The notes: a model not told the origin generated them from the letters alone. Shown: positions 1-7,725, numbered from the stretch's first letter. The stretch is 64,000 bases of DNA from an uncultured Shewanella sp. (GCF_947501665.1 NZ_CANMWS010000028.1:1-64000), one strand, 5' to 3'. Made by a program: numbers and translations.

Positions 1-76
1 AACTAAATAACTAAATAACTAAATAACTAAATAACTAAATAACTAAATAACTAAATAACTAAATAACTAAATAACT
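1..76. repeat. Tandem octamer repeat (AACTAAAT)n at window edge
   Basis: About 9.5 exact head-to-tail copies of the octamer AACTAAAT. The array starts at base 1, so its true length is unknown. It is non-coding and pure A/T/C on this strand. Such perfect arrays change length by polymerase slippage. No function is visible. Confidence 0.95.
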
Positions 77-83
77 ACTCATT

Positions 84-126
84 AATTAACAATTAACAAT
101 TAACAATTAACAATTAACAATTAACA
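84..126. repeat. Tandem heptamer repeat (AATTAAC)n
   Basis: Six exact copies of AATTAAC plus one base, beginning eight bases after the octamer array. The two units are similar (AACTAAAT and AATTAAC), so one array may derive from the other. No gene overlaps. Confidence 0.95.
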
Positions 127-812
127 AGAAAAATATATTCTATTTCAATTTATAAATACAGTAGACTAGCATGAAATAATATGGCTAGTTATCGAAAAGG
201 CTTAATTAAATATAAAAAAAATAAAACACACTTACTTACTACTACCTACATCCAAAAAATAAAGTCAGCTACTTATTCATTTGAACACTCATTTCTTTAC
301 AGCCTGTATAGTCAGCAGTTCCTTGTGCGCCATGAAAACAACCGATAAATTCGTTACTCTGTGTCGACTGAGCATGATAATGATGCCCTCTGAGTACATC
401 GGTATGATCACTTCAGTCATCTAACTTACTGGTCGCTTCACTGAGTTGTTAAATCCTATTTTTCATACCACCTCCGTCTTCAATCATCCCTTTCATCTCA
501 TATTGTTATCTGATGATCAGCGAACAAATCTTGTGCCCTGTGATGAGTTAAAAAGAGGGATATCAAGAAGCGATCCTAACTAACACCTATGAGTGAACTG
601 ACAAGCCCAAACGAAAAAACATCAGGCACAAGCACCAAAAAGATCAGTAGCGTGCTATTTTTCGTGGGCATTAAAGTTGATACATGTGTATTTTCCAGTC
701 GCCCCCTTAAAAGTGCTATTCACAATAAGTTATACAATCAGTCCCCTGACTTGACTTATGATATTTTCCACCCCATAATCGTACTGAAATGCCGTACATC
801 ACAAGAGTAATT
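127..812. other. Non-coding stretch upstream of the toxin-antitoxin pair
   Basis: The first part (127-290) is very AT-rich; the rest is mixed. I see no convincing gene. The open frame at 589-810 has no recognisable protein character and sits where the yefM promoter should be. Bases about 590-636 resemble bases about 1511-1563 on the far side of the toxin-antitoxin pair: both contain AGTGAAC, then a purine-rich stretch, then ACAAG(C/T)ACC. Two GTAC cores (near 781-784 and 795-798) lie just before yefM. YefM-type operators are known to carry TGTACA-like half sites, so these may be operator remnants, but I cannot show it. Confidence 0.5.
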
Positions 813-1085
813 ATGAATAGCGTAAGCGTCAATAAATTTAGAGATAATTTAAAAGCATATGTTGAGCAAACAGTTAATGAACATGAACCCTTAAAAGTGA
901 CCCGTCGTACTGGTGAGGACTTTATTGTGGTCAGCGCTGATGACTGGGCAAGAGATCAAGAAATATTACATGTACTCCAAAATAGTAGCTTAATGCAGCA
1001 AATCTCAGAATCAATGAAAACTCATACAAATGAAAAAGGTTATACACCAACAGAAGAGCAAATGAATGAGATCACTGATTTTTGA
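813..1085 (+). CDS. yefM: YefM/Phd-family antitoxin
   Basis: Predicted 90-residue antitoxin that neutralises the adjacent YoeB-type mRNA interferase and, as a complex with it, represses the shared promoter. The N-terminus (MNSVSVNKFRDNLKAYVEQ) has the Phd/YefM DNA-binding fold pattern, followed by KVTRRTGEDFIVVSADDW and an acidic tail (residues about 70-90) of the kind that wraps the toxin. The ATG at 813 was chosen over an in-frame start 24 bases upstream because YefM proteins begin at this methionine and an AGAG motif precedes it by five bases. The toxin gene starts inside its 3' end (20-base overlap), the usual antitoxin-first arrangement. Confidence 0.9.
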   Translation: MNSVSVNKFRDNLKAYVEQTVNEHEPLKVTRRTGEDFIVVSADDWARDQEILHVLQNSSLMQQISESMKTHTNEKGYTPTEEQMNEITDF

Positions 1086-1335
1086 AGGTAAAACTTGGCT
1101 CGTTTATGAGCAAATGAGAGAAACGGATAAAAAGCTCCACAAAGCGTTATGTAAGATTTTAAAAGAAATGTTACGTTCCGATCCTGCAAAAGGCTTAGGA
1201 AAACCAGAAGCACTTAAGCATAACCTTTCAGGATTATGGTCAAAACGCATATCCCAAAAAGATAGGCTTATTTATAAGTTTGATGAAACATACATTTATA
1301 TCTTTGCTATAGGCGGCCACTACGATCAGCATTAA
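1066..1335 (+). CDS. yoeB: YoeB/Txe-family mRNA interferase toxin
   Basis: Predicted 89-residue ribosome-dependent endoribonuclease that cuts mRNA in the ribosomal A site when freed from YefM. The block GKPEALKHNLSGLWSKRIS is the family signature. Glu48, Arg67 and His85 correspond to the catalytic Glu46, Arg65 and His83 of E. coli YoeB by my eye alignment. The C-terminus (GGHYDQH) keeps the His-Tyr pair but extends three residues past the usual end. The start lies within yefM in a different frame, so expression should be translationally coupled. Both genes look intact. Such pairs are common in accessory DNA and beside other defence genes, as here. Confidence 0.93.
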   Translation: MRSLIFEGKTWLVYEQMRETDKKLHKALCKILKEMLRSDPAKGLGKPEALKHNLSGLWSKRISQKDRLIYKFDETYIYIFAIGGHYDQH

Positions 1336-1662
1336 TCATAACTGGCAACGAAAATAAAGAAGATAGTAGAGCCTGCGGTGGTGTTCGTAAGAGCGTTCAT
1401 CATTCTATGTGTCATCCCCTTCTTAAACATACTCTATGTTCATTGCCCCCAAACCTCAACAATACCCCCCATAATTGTCCGCACACAAAATTAATAAATA
1501 TAAGTGAAAAGTGAACTACTGATGAGCACACACGCAACGAAAAAAGATCAGAGACAAGTACCGACAGAGTAACTTATAACTTTTTTTCGCATGTGTTATG
1601 GCATGTTAAGGCAGATACATACAACGGATCTTATGGTAAATGTAATATTCTATTTTTCCCAG
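1336..1662. other. Non-coding stretch between yoeB and the SinR-like gene
   Basis: No frame here looks like a protein and no clear terminator follows yoeB. Bases about 1511-1563 are an imperfect copy of bases about 590-636, so related sequence brackets the toxin-antitoxin pair. A 13-bp tandem duplication starts at 1659. Confidence 0.5.
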
Positions 1663-1684
1663 TTACGCTTTCCAGTTACGCTTT
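1659..1684. repeat. 13-bp tandem duplication at the 3' end of a gene
   Basis: The 13-mer CCAGTTACGCTTT occurs twice with no gap (1659-1671 and 1672-1684). It overlaps the stop codon of the minus-strand SinR-like gene. With one copy removed, the reading frame would end in a slightly different tail (Trp-Glu-Lys instead of Trp-Lys-Ala), so a slippage event appears to have reshaped the C-terminus. Confidence 0.9.
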
Positions 1685-1944
1685 ATATGATCAGCAACTT
1701 TATCAGATAAATTCTGCCATGAAGCATTATTATTAGTTGCATCTATAACAATTAGTGAATCATTTGAGTCCATTTTTTTCCAGACTCGCTGAACAGCCTC
1801 TGATGCTGTCAATGATGAATTTACATACCAATGAGACTTTTGAACTTTAGCCCAAGATCCTAATTTTTTAATTTCATCAATAACAGATGAATAATCTTGT
1901 TTTGGTGAGTTTAAATCATAAGAAATGAATAGATTGTTTGCCAC
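1663..1944 (-). CDS. SinR-family / Cas2-like small protein
   Basis: Predicted 93 residues. The motifs FISYDLNSPKQDY near the N-terminus, LGSWAKVQKSHWYV in the middle and DSNDSLIVIDATNNNASW towards the end match small proteins often labelled SinR family. Their layout resembles the Cas2/VapD ferredoxin-like fold (first strand ending in YDL, second in a W-V strand). This is family recollection, not a search result. No CRISPR array or cas1 is present, so it is not a working Cas2. The start is GTG at 1944, because AAGGAG lies six bases upstream; an in-frame ATG at 1986 has no ribosome site. It is divergent from the small basic gene at 2067. Function unknown; the position beside Thoeris and a toxin-antitoxin pair suggests a defence-island gene. 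Confidence 0.65.
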   Translation of the reverse strand: MANNLFISYDLNSPKQDYSSVIDEIKKLGSWAKVQKSHWYVNSSLTASEAVQRVWKKMDSNDSLIVIDATNNNASWQNLSDKVADHIKRNWKA

Positions 1945-2066
1945 GAATAACTCCTTGTTGATAATAATCGGCTTGATCTTAAACAAGATGACCCAATATA
2001 AACTACGGCACTAGCTACATGTTAATTAACCTCTTACATTGAGAGGAATTACTCTAAAAGGATTTG

Positions 2067-2192
2067 ATGAATATGTCTATAAAACCAGGACCAAAACCAA
2101 AAAAAGAAGATGGAACTTTAGATAGAAGACGTCGTGTAACCCCTGAAAACAAACCTAAATACCCCCCACTAAAGCCTCACGATCATAAATAA
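2067..2192 (+). CDS. Small basic proline/lysine-rich protein (41 aa)
   Basis: A compact reading frame encoding MNMSIKPGPKPKKEDG, then an Arg4 run, then a Pro/Lys/His-rich tail ending HDHK. AAAGGA lies 4 bases before the ATG at 2067 and 10 before an in-frame ATG at 2073; either could start translation. A strong terminator hairpin begins 13 bases after the stop. The ribosome site, small frame and dedicated terminator together make a real gene likely despite its size. The product is highly charged and probably unstructured, of the kind that binds nucleic acid or ribosomes. I do not recognise a family. It is convergent with thsB and divergent from the SinR-like gene. Confidence 0.6.
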   Translation: MNMSIKPGPKPKKEDGTLDRRRRVTPENKPKYPPLKPHDHK

Positions 2193-2205
2193 TAATGCAA
2201 TGTTT

Positions 2206-2230
2206 AAGGCTCTATACAGAGCCTTTTATT
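2206..2230 (+). terminator. Rho-independent terminator after the small basic gene
   Basis: Perfect 8-bp stem AAGGCTCT / AGAGCCTT with a 4-base loop (ATAC), followed by TTATT on the plus strand. It ends the 41-residue gene. Being symmetric, it could also stop thsB transcription from the other side, though the minus-strand T run is short. Confidence 0.85.
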
Positions 2231-2278
2231 AATTGAACATGATTAAGTTATTTATCACACAGCTTGATTAGAAATATT

Positions 2279-2776
2279 TTAATTTTCTTTTCTAATCTTA
2301 ATAGCTTCTTCAACAGCATTTTCTAAATGCTCAGCAATCCAAGCATACCTATCTTTACTGTTTGTCCCTTGGGGGTTGTAGCATTTTACTACGCTAGACA
2401 GCTTTTTCCCTGAACTACCATATTGGATACTATCAAAAGGATTTTTCCCTTTATTCGCTATATTTCCATCCGTGTTTTTTAAACCATGAATATGAATACC
2501 AACAACTCCCATCCCCTTGTTCCATGACTCAAGGATTTCATGGTTGATCCATTTTCTATTCGCTGTTTCTTCTCCAACCAATACAACAGTACAAGTACGC
2601 CCCTTCATTTGTTCTGCAATCCACTTTTTGATTGCCGTATCTTTGCCACTTTTAACTGTTTCCCAGTCATTATCTGTTGCAGGTTTATTAGCCTCTAAAG
2701 CACCAATATTTCTCACTTGAGAAACCCTCATTACATCAGGTATATAATGAAAACTATAAAACACTCTCCTAGTCAT
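2279..2776 (-). CDS. thsB: Thoeris ThsB: TIR-like NAD+-using cyclase
   Basis: 165 residues of the ThsB/DUF1863 TIR-like family. In type I Thoeris this cytoplasmic enzyme senses phage infection and converts NAD+ to a cyclic ADP-ribose isomer that activates ThsA. The N-terminus VFYSFHYIPDVMRVSQVRN has the ThsB signature (FFSFHY...VRN in the Bacillus cereus protein). CTVVLVGEETANRKWINHE is the TIR core, with Glu80 in the place of the catalytic Glu. VVGIHIHGLKNTDGNI and GKNPFD follow, as in ThsB. The ATG at 2776 follows the thsA stop by two bases, and its ribosome site AAGGAG lies in the last codons of thsA, so the two are translationally coupled. It looks intact, and family assignment is strong by motif memory. 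Confidence 0.92.
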   Translation of the reverse strand: MTRRVFYSFHYIPDVMRVSQVRNIGALEANKPATDNDWETVKSGKDTAIKKWIAEQMKGRTCTVVLVGEETANRKWINHEILESWNKGMGVVGIHIHGLKNTDGNIANKGKNPFDSIQYGSSGKKLSSVVKCYNPQGTNSKDRYAWIAEHLENAVEEAIKIRKEN

Positions 2777-2778
2777 TT

Positions 2779-4215
2779 TTACTCCTTTGACATTAAGTCA
2801 ATAACATTGATAATCTTTGAAATTAGTTGTTCAGGTCTTTCAACCTCAACACCCAGCTCGCTTATGGCGGTTATTAACTCCTGATTACTTCCATCATAAT
2901 ATTCGGCAACATTTTCCATCACCTCTTGCCACAGTTCTTTTGCCATGAAACCACTACAACCAATAGGTACTAACGCTAACCCTAACTGATGAGCAATCTC
3001 AAACTCTTTTCTAACTCCATCGGCAGTTATTACAGTTTCTCCTTCAACAAGCTTGTTACCCATAAAGAAAATTGCAATACCTGCGGAACCAATAATCTCC
3101 TTTCTATACTTAGCCCAAGTGTTATCCCGTTCTACCTTACCAGTTATGTGTTGTGGGAAAGGCTTCATGTTGATATGGTCACCGATATGTCCATTATGGT
3201 ATTCATATACACCTTGAATAGCACCAGTTATTAATGCATTACCAATCCCTAATCCTATGCCAGAGGATATTTTATAATTCCTTTCAATTAATACTTTTCC
3301 GAGACTACATAAAAAGGACTCAACATCGGATTTATTAAAAGGGGTAAAATCATGAGCACTTCCAGAGAAAAAAACTGTTTTTCTTTTAAATTGTCTTTCA
3401 ATTTTGGATAGAATTTCTGTAATGTCAGAGTAACTGTTCACTAAAACGGTTTTAACTTGGAACCTCAACAGATCTTTTATTAGTAAGCCTTGCTTAATTT
3501 TTGCATTTTCATAAAGTGTAATACTATCGAAATCATTTCTGTTATATTCTTTAAAAATACAATAATGTTGCCTTTGATGCCCCTCAAAATAAGCTCTAAC
3601 ACGACTCATGATATAATCAAGGTTAGGATCGGTAAAACTAAACCCTAAAAATAAAAATGTTTTTGATACTAAATCACCTGAAAGTGCTGTTATATAGGGG
3701 GTCATTTTAAGAGAATAGCGCTCATAATCATCCTTAGTTAGTACTGCATTATCAGAATGATCAATATCACCATGCATTTTATATACTATCGCATCTCTTT
3801 TTTTCTTAGTAATTGCAAGATGATTATTAGTGTATTTAACATCAACAACTTTATTTACGCCTTCTAAAGACTTTTCGATTAACTTATCGTAATTTGTTGT
3901 CCAATATGTTTTGATTGGGAGTCGAGACAAAATATTATGATTATTTGTAGGTTGTTTTGCTGTTGCAATTTCATCAATTAACTGCTGGCTTATCCTATTT
4001 CGTCCATTTTCATTCAAATAGAATTGAGCTACACCGACAAGATCTTGCTCTTCTTCGATATCTAAATTTAGTTCTTCAGCAAGTGGGCGAAGTAATTCTT
4101 TCCAATTAACATAACCAGCAGATGATGAAAGGCCAGCACCTGCAAATATTGCAACATTATTATCTTCAAGCTCACTCAAAAAACGCTTGATAAACGATTC
4201 CTGATCTCTTGTCAT
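2779..4215 (-). CDS. thsA: Thoeris ThsA: SIR2-SLOG NADase effector
   Basis: 478 residues, matching the roughly 476-residue ThsA of type I Thoeris. When the SLOG domain binds the cyclic ADP-ribose signal from ThsB, the SIR2 domain degrades NAD+ and aborts the phage infection. SIR2 part (about 1-275): nucleotide loop FAGAGLS at 24-30, TTNYDKLI with catalytic-type Asn108, YKMHGD with His148, and FLGFSFTDPNLDYIMSRVR. SLOG part (about 279-478): VFFSGSA, SSGIGLGIGNALI, and Arg371, Lys388 and Glu404 at positions equivalent to ligand contacts reported for the B. cereus protein (from memory). AGGAAG lies five bases before the ATG. It is first in a two-gene operon with thsB, and no key residue is missing. 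Confidence 0.94.
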   Translation of the reverse strand: MTRDQESFIKRFLSELEDNNVAIFAGAGLSSSAGYVNWKELLRPLAEELNLDIEEEQDLVGVAQFYLNENGRNRISQQLIDEIATAKQPTNNHNILSRLPIKTYWTTNYDKLIEKSLEGVNKVVDVKYTNNHLAITKKKRDAIVYKMHGDIDHSDNAVLTKDDYERYSLKMTPYITALSGDLVSKTFLFLGFSFTDPNLDYIMSRVRAYFEGHQRQHYCIFKEYNRNDFDSITLYENAKIKQGLLIKDLLRFQVKTVLVNSYSDITEILSKIERQFKRKTVFFSGSAHDFTPFNKSDVESFLCSLGKVLIERNYKISSGIGLGIGNALITGAIQGVYEYHNGHIGDHINMKPFPQHITGKVERDNTWAKYRKEIIGSAGIAIFFMGNKLVEGETVITADGVRKEFEIAHQLGLALVPIGCSGFMAKELWQEVMENVAEYYDGSNQELITAISELGVEVERPEQLISKIINVIDLMSKE

Positions 4216-4946
4216 TCAAACTTCCTAGTTATTCTGAATAATTTTAATTATCGCTTAAGCAAAAACATTAACATATTGAATTATAAACTTTTATAAATAA
4301 CAAGCTCATGCATTATCAGGTAATAAGAATACCTGCACACTCTAAAAATAAAAAATCCCGAACAACTTCACCTCAGGAATTTCCGCACCTCATTATCGTA
4401 TAAATAACACACTGTAGTTTATACAGATTACGTGATTATGATCAAACAAACCATCTTTATAAATAGGTATTTATTACGCTATATTCAAAATACAGTTAAA
4501 GCTGTTATTCTGTTAAGGCAACCCTGATGCATACAAATTAAGTTATGGTAAATAGCCAACTTAAGGCATAAAAACAAGGCTTAGGCACCGCAAAATACCC
4601 AAACAAACGATTTAATACCGCTAAATGATGGCTTTTAGCCCCAAAACCATCAATCAAAATAATACTAAAAAGTGACCTCATCGCACAAATAAAACACAGG
4701 ATTGAGTTAACGATTAATTCTGACATCAAATAGCCGTTTTAGACGGTTTCGATCACCTTAAATACTCACAACAAAGTCGAATTTGGTACCAGCTTTGATC
4801 ATTTAACTCATTTGGTTTTAAGCTGTTAATCTACCACCTTTTTTCTTATAGTCGCATCGCTCTTTTGTACTAAAGCTCACTCCATTATCCGATCTCACTC
4901 ACAAGTTTCGCGTTCAATTCATATATCCGCTTTCCCGCTTTCCCTC

Positions 4947-4979
4947 TTTCACCTTTCACCTTTCACCTTTCACCTTTCA
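4947..4979. repeat. Tandem heptamer repeat (TTTCACC)n
   Basis: Four full copies plus five bases of TTTCACC, in a C/T-rich non-coding tract. A slippage-prone microsatellite; no associated gene is visible. Confidence 0.9.
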
Positions 4980-5071
4980 TCCCACGCCACCTCTTATTTC
5001 ATCTCTCAACTAAAGGCAGGCCAATTCAAAGCAACACGCTGTGCTTTTGCTTTTCTCTTGATTTTTAGATC

Positions 5072-5166
5072 AGTGTGAATGTAAAAATAACCATCGAAGG
5101 CAAGGATGCCTTCGTTGAGCCTATAGGGATATATTCACGGCGAGTTATTTTTTGTATTCGCACATA
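5072..5166. repeat. Imperfect palindromic element (~95 bp)
   Basis: Outer arms TGTGAATGTAAAAATAAC (about 5072-5090) and its imperfect reverse complement (about 5145-5166) enclose a perfect inner hairpin, CGAAGGCA / TGCCTTCG with a 4-base loop (5095-5114). This nested palindromic structure resembles REP/MITE-type dispersed repeats. I believe related sequence recurs in Shewanella-type genomes but cannot verify that here. Confidence 0.55.
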
Positions 5167-5255
5167 AGCCTACGGCAGCAATTTATATCCATAAGGCTAT
5201 GGTTAACAACACTCTTTCCGAACATAAACAACTAAAAAATGTTATTAGCCTTCAT

Positions 5256-6179
5256 TCAAAGGCGAACCTTATCGGGTTTCCCCATCAACCAAGATTTTAT
5301 TCGAATAAAGTATTCCACTTTACACTGCGCTATTACATTACCCATCACAATCAGCAGCAAACCCAAAGTGGAATAACCTGTCCACTGATAACCTTCAAAG
5401 AGACTGGATACCATTAAGGCAATCATTGGCGTTAATACCAACACATAAGCAGCGTTATGAGCCCCCATTCGATTCACCAACACTAAGTACAACGTGAAGC
5501 CTAATACCGATGCAGGAATGGCTAAATAAAATAGGCTCCCCAAATATAAAGGCGTCATATCGATGGTAAAAGAAAGCCCTTGAAGTATTATCATCACTAA
5601 AAGAGCCAAACAGCCATAAAACATCGCATAAGTCGTTGCCGTATAAGGCTGTAATTGCGCACGAGTATGACGTATGCTGAGCATATTACCCATTGAAAAA
5701 CACCAAGTCCCTAACAGTGATAATGCGATTCCTGTTAGTGTATCCCCCGTCAGCGTAGCCGATTGAAAATCATGTACAAACAATAAGCTGATCCCGCTTA
5801 ATCCCACCAACATGCCTAACCAAAAATAGCGGCTCGAACGCGTTTGATAAAATACCTTTCCATGTATCGCATTAAAAATGGGGGCACTGGCCATTATCAC
5901 TGCCGTTAACCCACTGGGAATATATTGAGTGGCATAATAAAAGGCGATAAAGTTAAAACAGAATAAACATAATCCTTGTAATAAAAGAGATTTATGATGT
6001 TGAAACTTAACTGATTGCAGTTTATTAAGACATTTCCCCGCAATAAAAAGCACCATTCCCGCTAAGGCAAAACGATAAAAAATGGACACTAAAATAGCAA
6101 CATCACCTTGCTGCCATTTTATCGCAATCCAAGAGAGTCCCCATAATAAAATCATAAGTACATATAGAAACAACGACAT
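5256..6179 (-). CDS. DMT-superfamily (EamA) transporter
   Basis: 307 residues with about ten hydrophobic segments and two EamA repeats, typical of inner-membrane drug/metabolite exporters of the RhaT/YdcZ class. The first repeat starts ILLWGLSWIAIKW and includes GLTAVIMASAPIFNA; the second contains SVLGFTLYLVLVNRMGAHNAAYVLVLTPMIA split across helices 8-9. GGAG lies nine bases before the ATG. The substrate cannot be told from sequence; members export amino acids or other metabolites. It lies just downstream of the cupin gene on the same strand, and both are divergent from an AraC regulator, so the trio may form one regulated unit. Confidence 0.88.
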   Translation of the reverse strand: MSLFLYVLMILLWGLSWIAIKWQQGDVAILVSIFYRFALAGMVLFIAGKCLNKLQSVKFQHHKSLLLQGLCLFCFNFIAFYYATQYIPSGLTAVIMASAPIFNAIHGKVFYQTRSSRYFWLGMLVGLSGISLLFVHDFQSATLTGDTLTGIALSLLGTWCFSMGNMLSIRHTRAQLQPYTATTYAMFYGCLALLVMIILQGLSFTIDMTPLYLGSLFYLAIPASVLGFTLYLVLVNRMGAHNAAYVLVLTPMIALMVSSLFEGYQWTGYSTLGLLLIVMGNVIAQCKVEYFIRIKSWLMGKPDKVRL

Positions 6180-6259
6180 TTCAATTCACTCCAACAACTT
6201 AAGCATGACCATTGGCTCAATAAGGGCTTCAACGCAAATAGACAATTAGCACAATAAGC

Positions 6260-6688
6260 CTATATCCAGACATCCATCTCCGCAGTGAGCTCCCCACCAG
6301 CCTCACCGGTATTCACCACACCACTGGGCTCAACTAAGAGAAGATGGCACTCACTTGCTGAATAAGGTTTATGCTCAACGCCTTTGGGCACCACATACAT
6401 CTCTCCTGCTGCTAACGAGATCTGAGTATCTCTTAAGGCAATGCTCATTTCCCCTTTAATCACAATAAACACTTCATCTGTTTCATCATGACTGTGCCAA
6501 GTAAACGCGCCCTTCATTTTAACGAGCTTAAATTGATAATCATTCATCATTGCAATCACTTTAGGTGACCAATAATCAAAAAATAAAGATAACTTCTCTT
6601 CAACATTAATCACATTATTTGTACTGGCTTCATTGACTCGTGTTGGATTGGTTGTGTTATTTGATACTGCTTTTATGTTGCGACCCAT
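6260..6688 (-). CDS. Cupin-domain protein
   Basis: 142 residues. One cupin barrel: motif 1 is WHSHDETDEVFIVIKGEMSI with His-X-His and Glu metal ligands, and motif 2 is GEMYVVPKGVEHKPYS. The end, VEPSGVVNTGEAGGELTAE, is typical of a small stand-alone cupin family found beside AraC regulators and transporters. The family core begins at about VEEKLSLFFDYWSPKVIA, so some 30 N-terminal residues are extra and poorly conserved. The ATG at 6688 (GGA seven bases upstream) is preferred to a GTG at 6700. The enzyme activity, if any, is unknown; isomerase, dioxygenase or small-ligand binding are all possible. Confidence 0.85.
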   Translation of the reverse strand: MGRNIKAVSNNTTNPTRVNEASTNNVINVEEKLSLFFDYWSPKVIAMMNDYQFKLVKMKGAFTWHSHDETDEVFIVIKGEMSIALRDTQISLAAGEMYVVPKGVEHKPYSASECHLLLVEPSGVVNTGEAGGELTAEMDVWI

Positions 6689-6861
6689 TTCACTTTCCAC
6701 TTCACTCTAATATTCAATCCTGTCATTATTGCTAAGCTTAGCCACGCGCTCTATCAAGATGTTGAGAAAACTAACACAATATTGCGCTTTACTGTTTTGA
6801 ATAGGCCATTAATCAAACCTACGATGTTGATGCTCATTAAAAATAGGCATAAGATGAGAAT

Positions 6862-7725
6862 ATGAAAACAAGTAGTCCAAAAGTGCTCAGTTTTGAGCAA
6901 TCTGAGAAAGTGTGTGTCAGGCAATTATCCATCGGCTCGAATTTATCTTGGGCGCAATACCAAAACGAAAAAGAACGGCTTTTCTACAATAATTCTCGCC
7001 AGCACACCTTAAGCATGTATTTAGCAGGAGGATATGAAACCCATCGCACCGACATGCCATCTTCCCTCGGCGGCCCGGGACGCTTTTGTTTAATGCCACA
7101 AGATTGTGAAAGTCATTGGCAATTGGGCAGCACGCAACAATTTATGCATTTATATTTTGATGATGATTATTTAAAGCAGTTGGCGGTAACCGTGTTTGAT
7201 CGAGATCCCAGACTGATCAACGTTCCCGAATTAACCTTTTTTGAAAACCCAACATTAGAAGCCTTGTTTCGACACCAAATGGCCATGATAAACTGGGATC
7301 CCACTTCACAACTCATGATGAAGCAATTCAGTGATTGTATTCTTATCAGTTTATTGCAAAGCCAGCAATCCATGCCTAATATCACTGGCCTCAAAGGCGG
7401 GCTATCGCCCAAAATAAAACGGAGCGTTACTGATTTTATGCAGGCACATTTTCATCGACAAGTGTATTTACATGAACTCGCCGCATTGGCACAACTCAGT
7501 GAATACCATTTCTGCCGTATGTTTAAACACAGTTTTGCGACCACGCCTCAAGCTTATTTGTGTCAACTTCGTGTTCAGCATGCCCAAGCACTGATTAAAG
7601 CCAATACACAAAAATTAAGTGATATTGCCTTAACCTGTGGTTTTGCCAATCAAAGCCACATGGGTCGATATTTTAAACAAATACTCGGACTCAGCCCAAG
7701 CGCCTTTAAACGCTTACATGTTTAG
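6862..7725 (+). CDS. AraC-family transcriptional regulator
   Basis: 287 residues. The N-terminal part (1-170) is a likely ligand-binding region with weak AraC-binding character. The C-terminal part (about 188-287) carries two helix-turn-helix units: VYLHELAALAQLSEYHFCRM and LSDIALTCGFANQSHMGRYF, ending in the family hallmark LGLSPSAFKRL. It is divergent from the cupin and DMT genes across about 170 bases, the usual layout for an AraC protein controlling its neighbours. The inducer is unknown. Confidence 0.92.
   Translation: MKTSSPKVLSFEQSEKVCVRQLSIGSNLSWAQYQNEKERLFYNNSRQHTLSMYLAGGYETHRTDMPSSLGGPGRFCLMPQDCESHWQLGSTQQFMHLYFDDDYLKQLAVTVFDRDPRLINVPELTFFENPTLEALFRHQMAMINWDPTSQLMMKQFSDCILISLLQSQQSMPNITGLKGGLSPKIKRSVTDFMQAHFHRQVYLHELAALAQLSEYHFCRMFKHSFATTPQAYLCQLRVQHAQALIKANTQKLSDIALTCGFANQSHMGRYFKQILGLSPSAFKRLHV

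Larger units (their letters stand above)
4216..5255. other. Kilobase gene desert with small repeats
   Basis: No convincing gene. Features seen: short hairpins (CAGGTA/TACCTG near 4318-4336; GTATAAA/TTTATAC near 4399-4425); a 63-codon minus-strand frame at 4538-4729 that looks hydrophobic but lacks a ribosome site or recognisable domain and may be a worn mobile-element fragment; a heptamer array at 4947; and a palindromic element at 5072. It separates the Thoeris segment from the DMT transporter and may mark the edge of transferred DNA. Confidence 0.5.

Noticed and set aside
540..660. Possible integron attC site near the toxin-antitoxin pair
   Set aside because: Core-site spacing and pairing did not fit; only a loose resemblance to RYYYAAC.
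589..810. Open frame of 73 codons before yefM
   Set aside because: No ribosome site, no protein-like pattern, and it covers the likely yefM promoter.
1663..1944. Cas2 of a CRISPR system
   Set aside because: No repeat-spacer array and no cas1 anywhere in the window; only the fold-like pattern is shared.
4538..4729. Hydrophobic 63-codon minus-strand frame
   Set aside because: No ribosome site or recognisable domain; kept only as a possible worn mobile-element fragment in the gene-desert entry.
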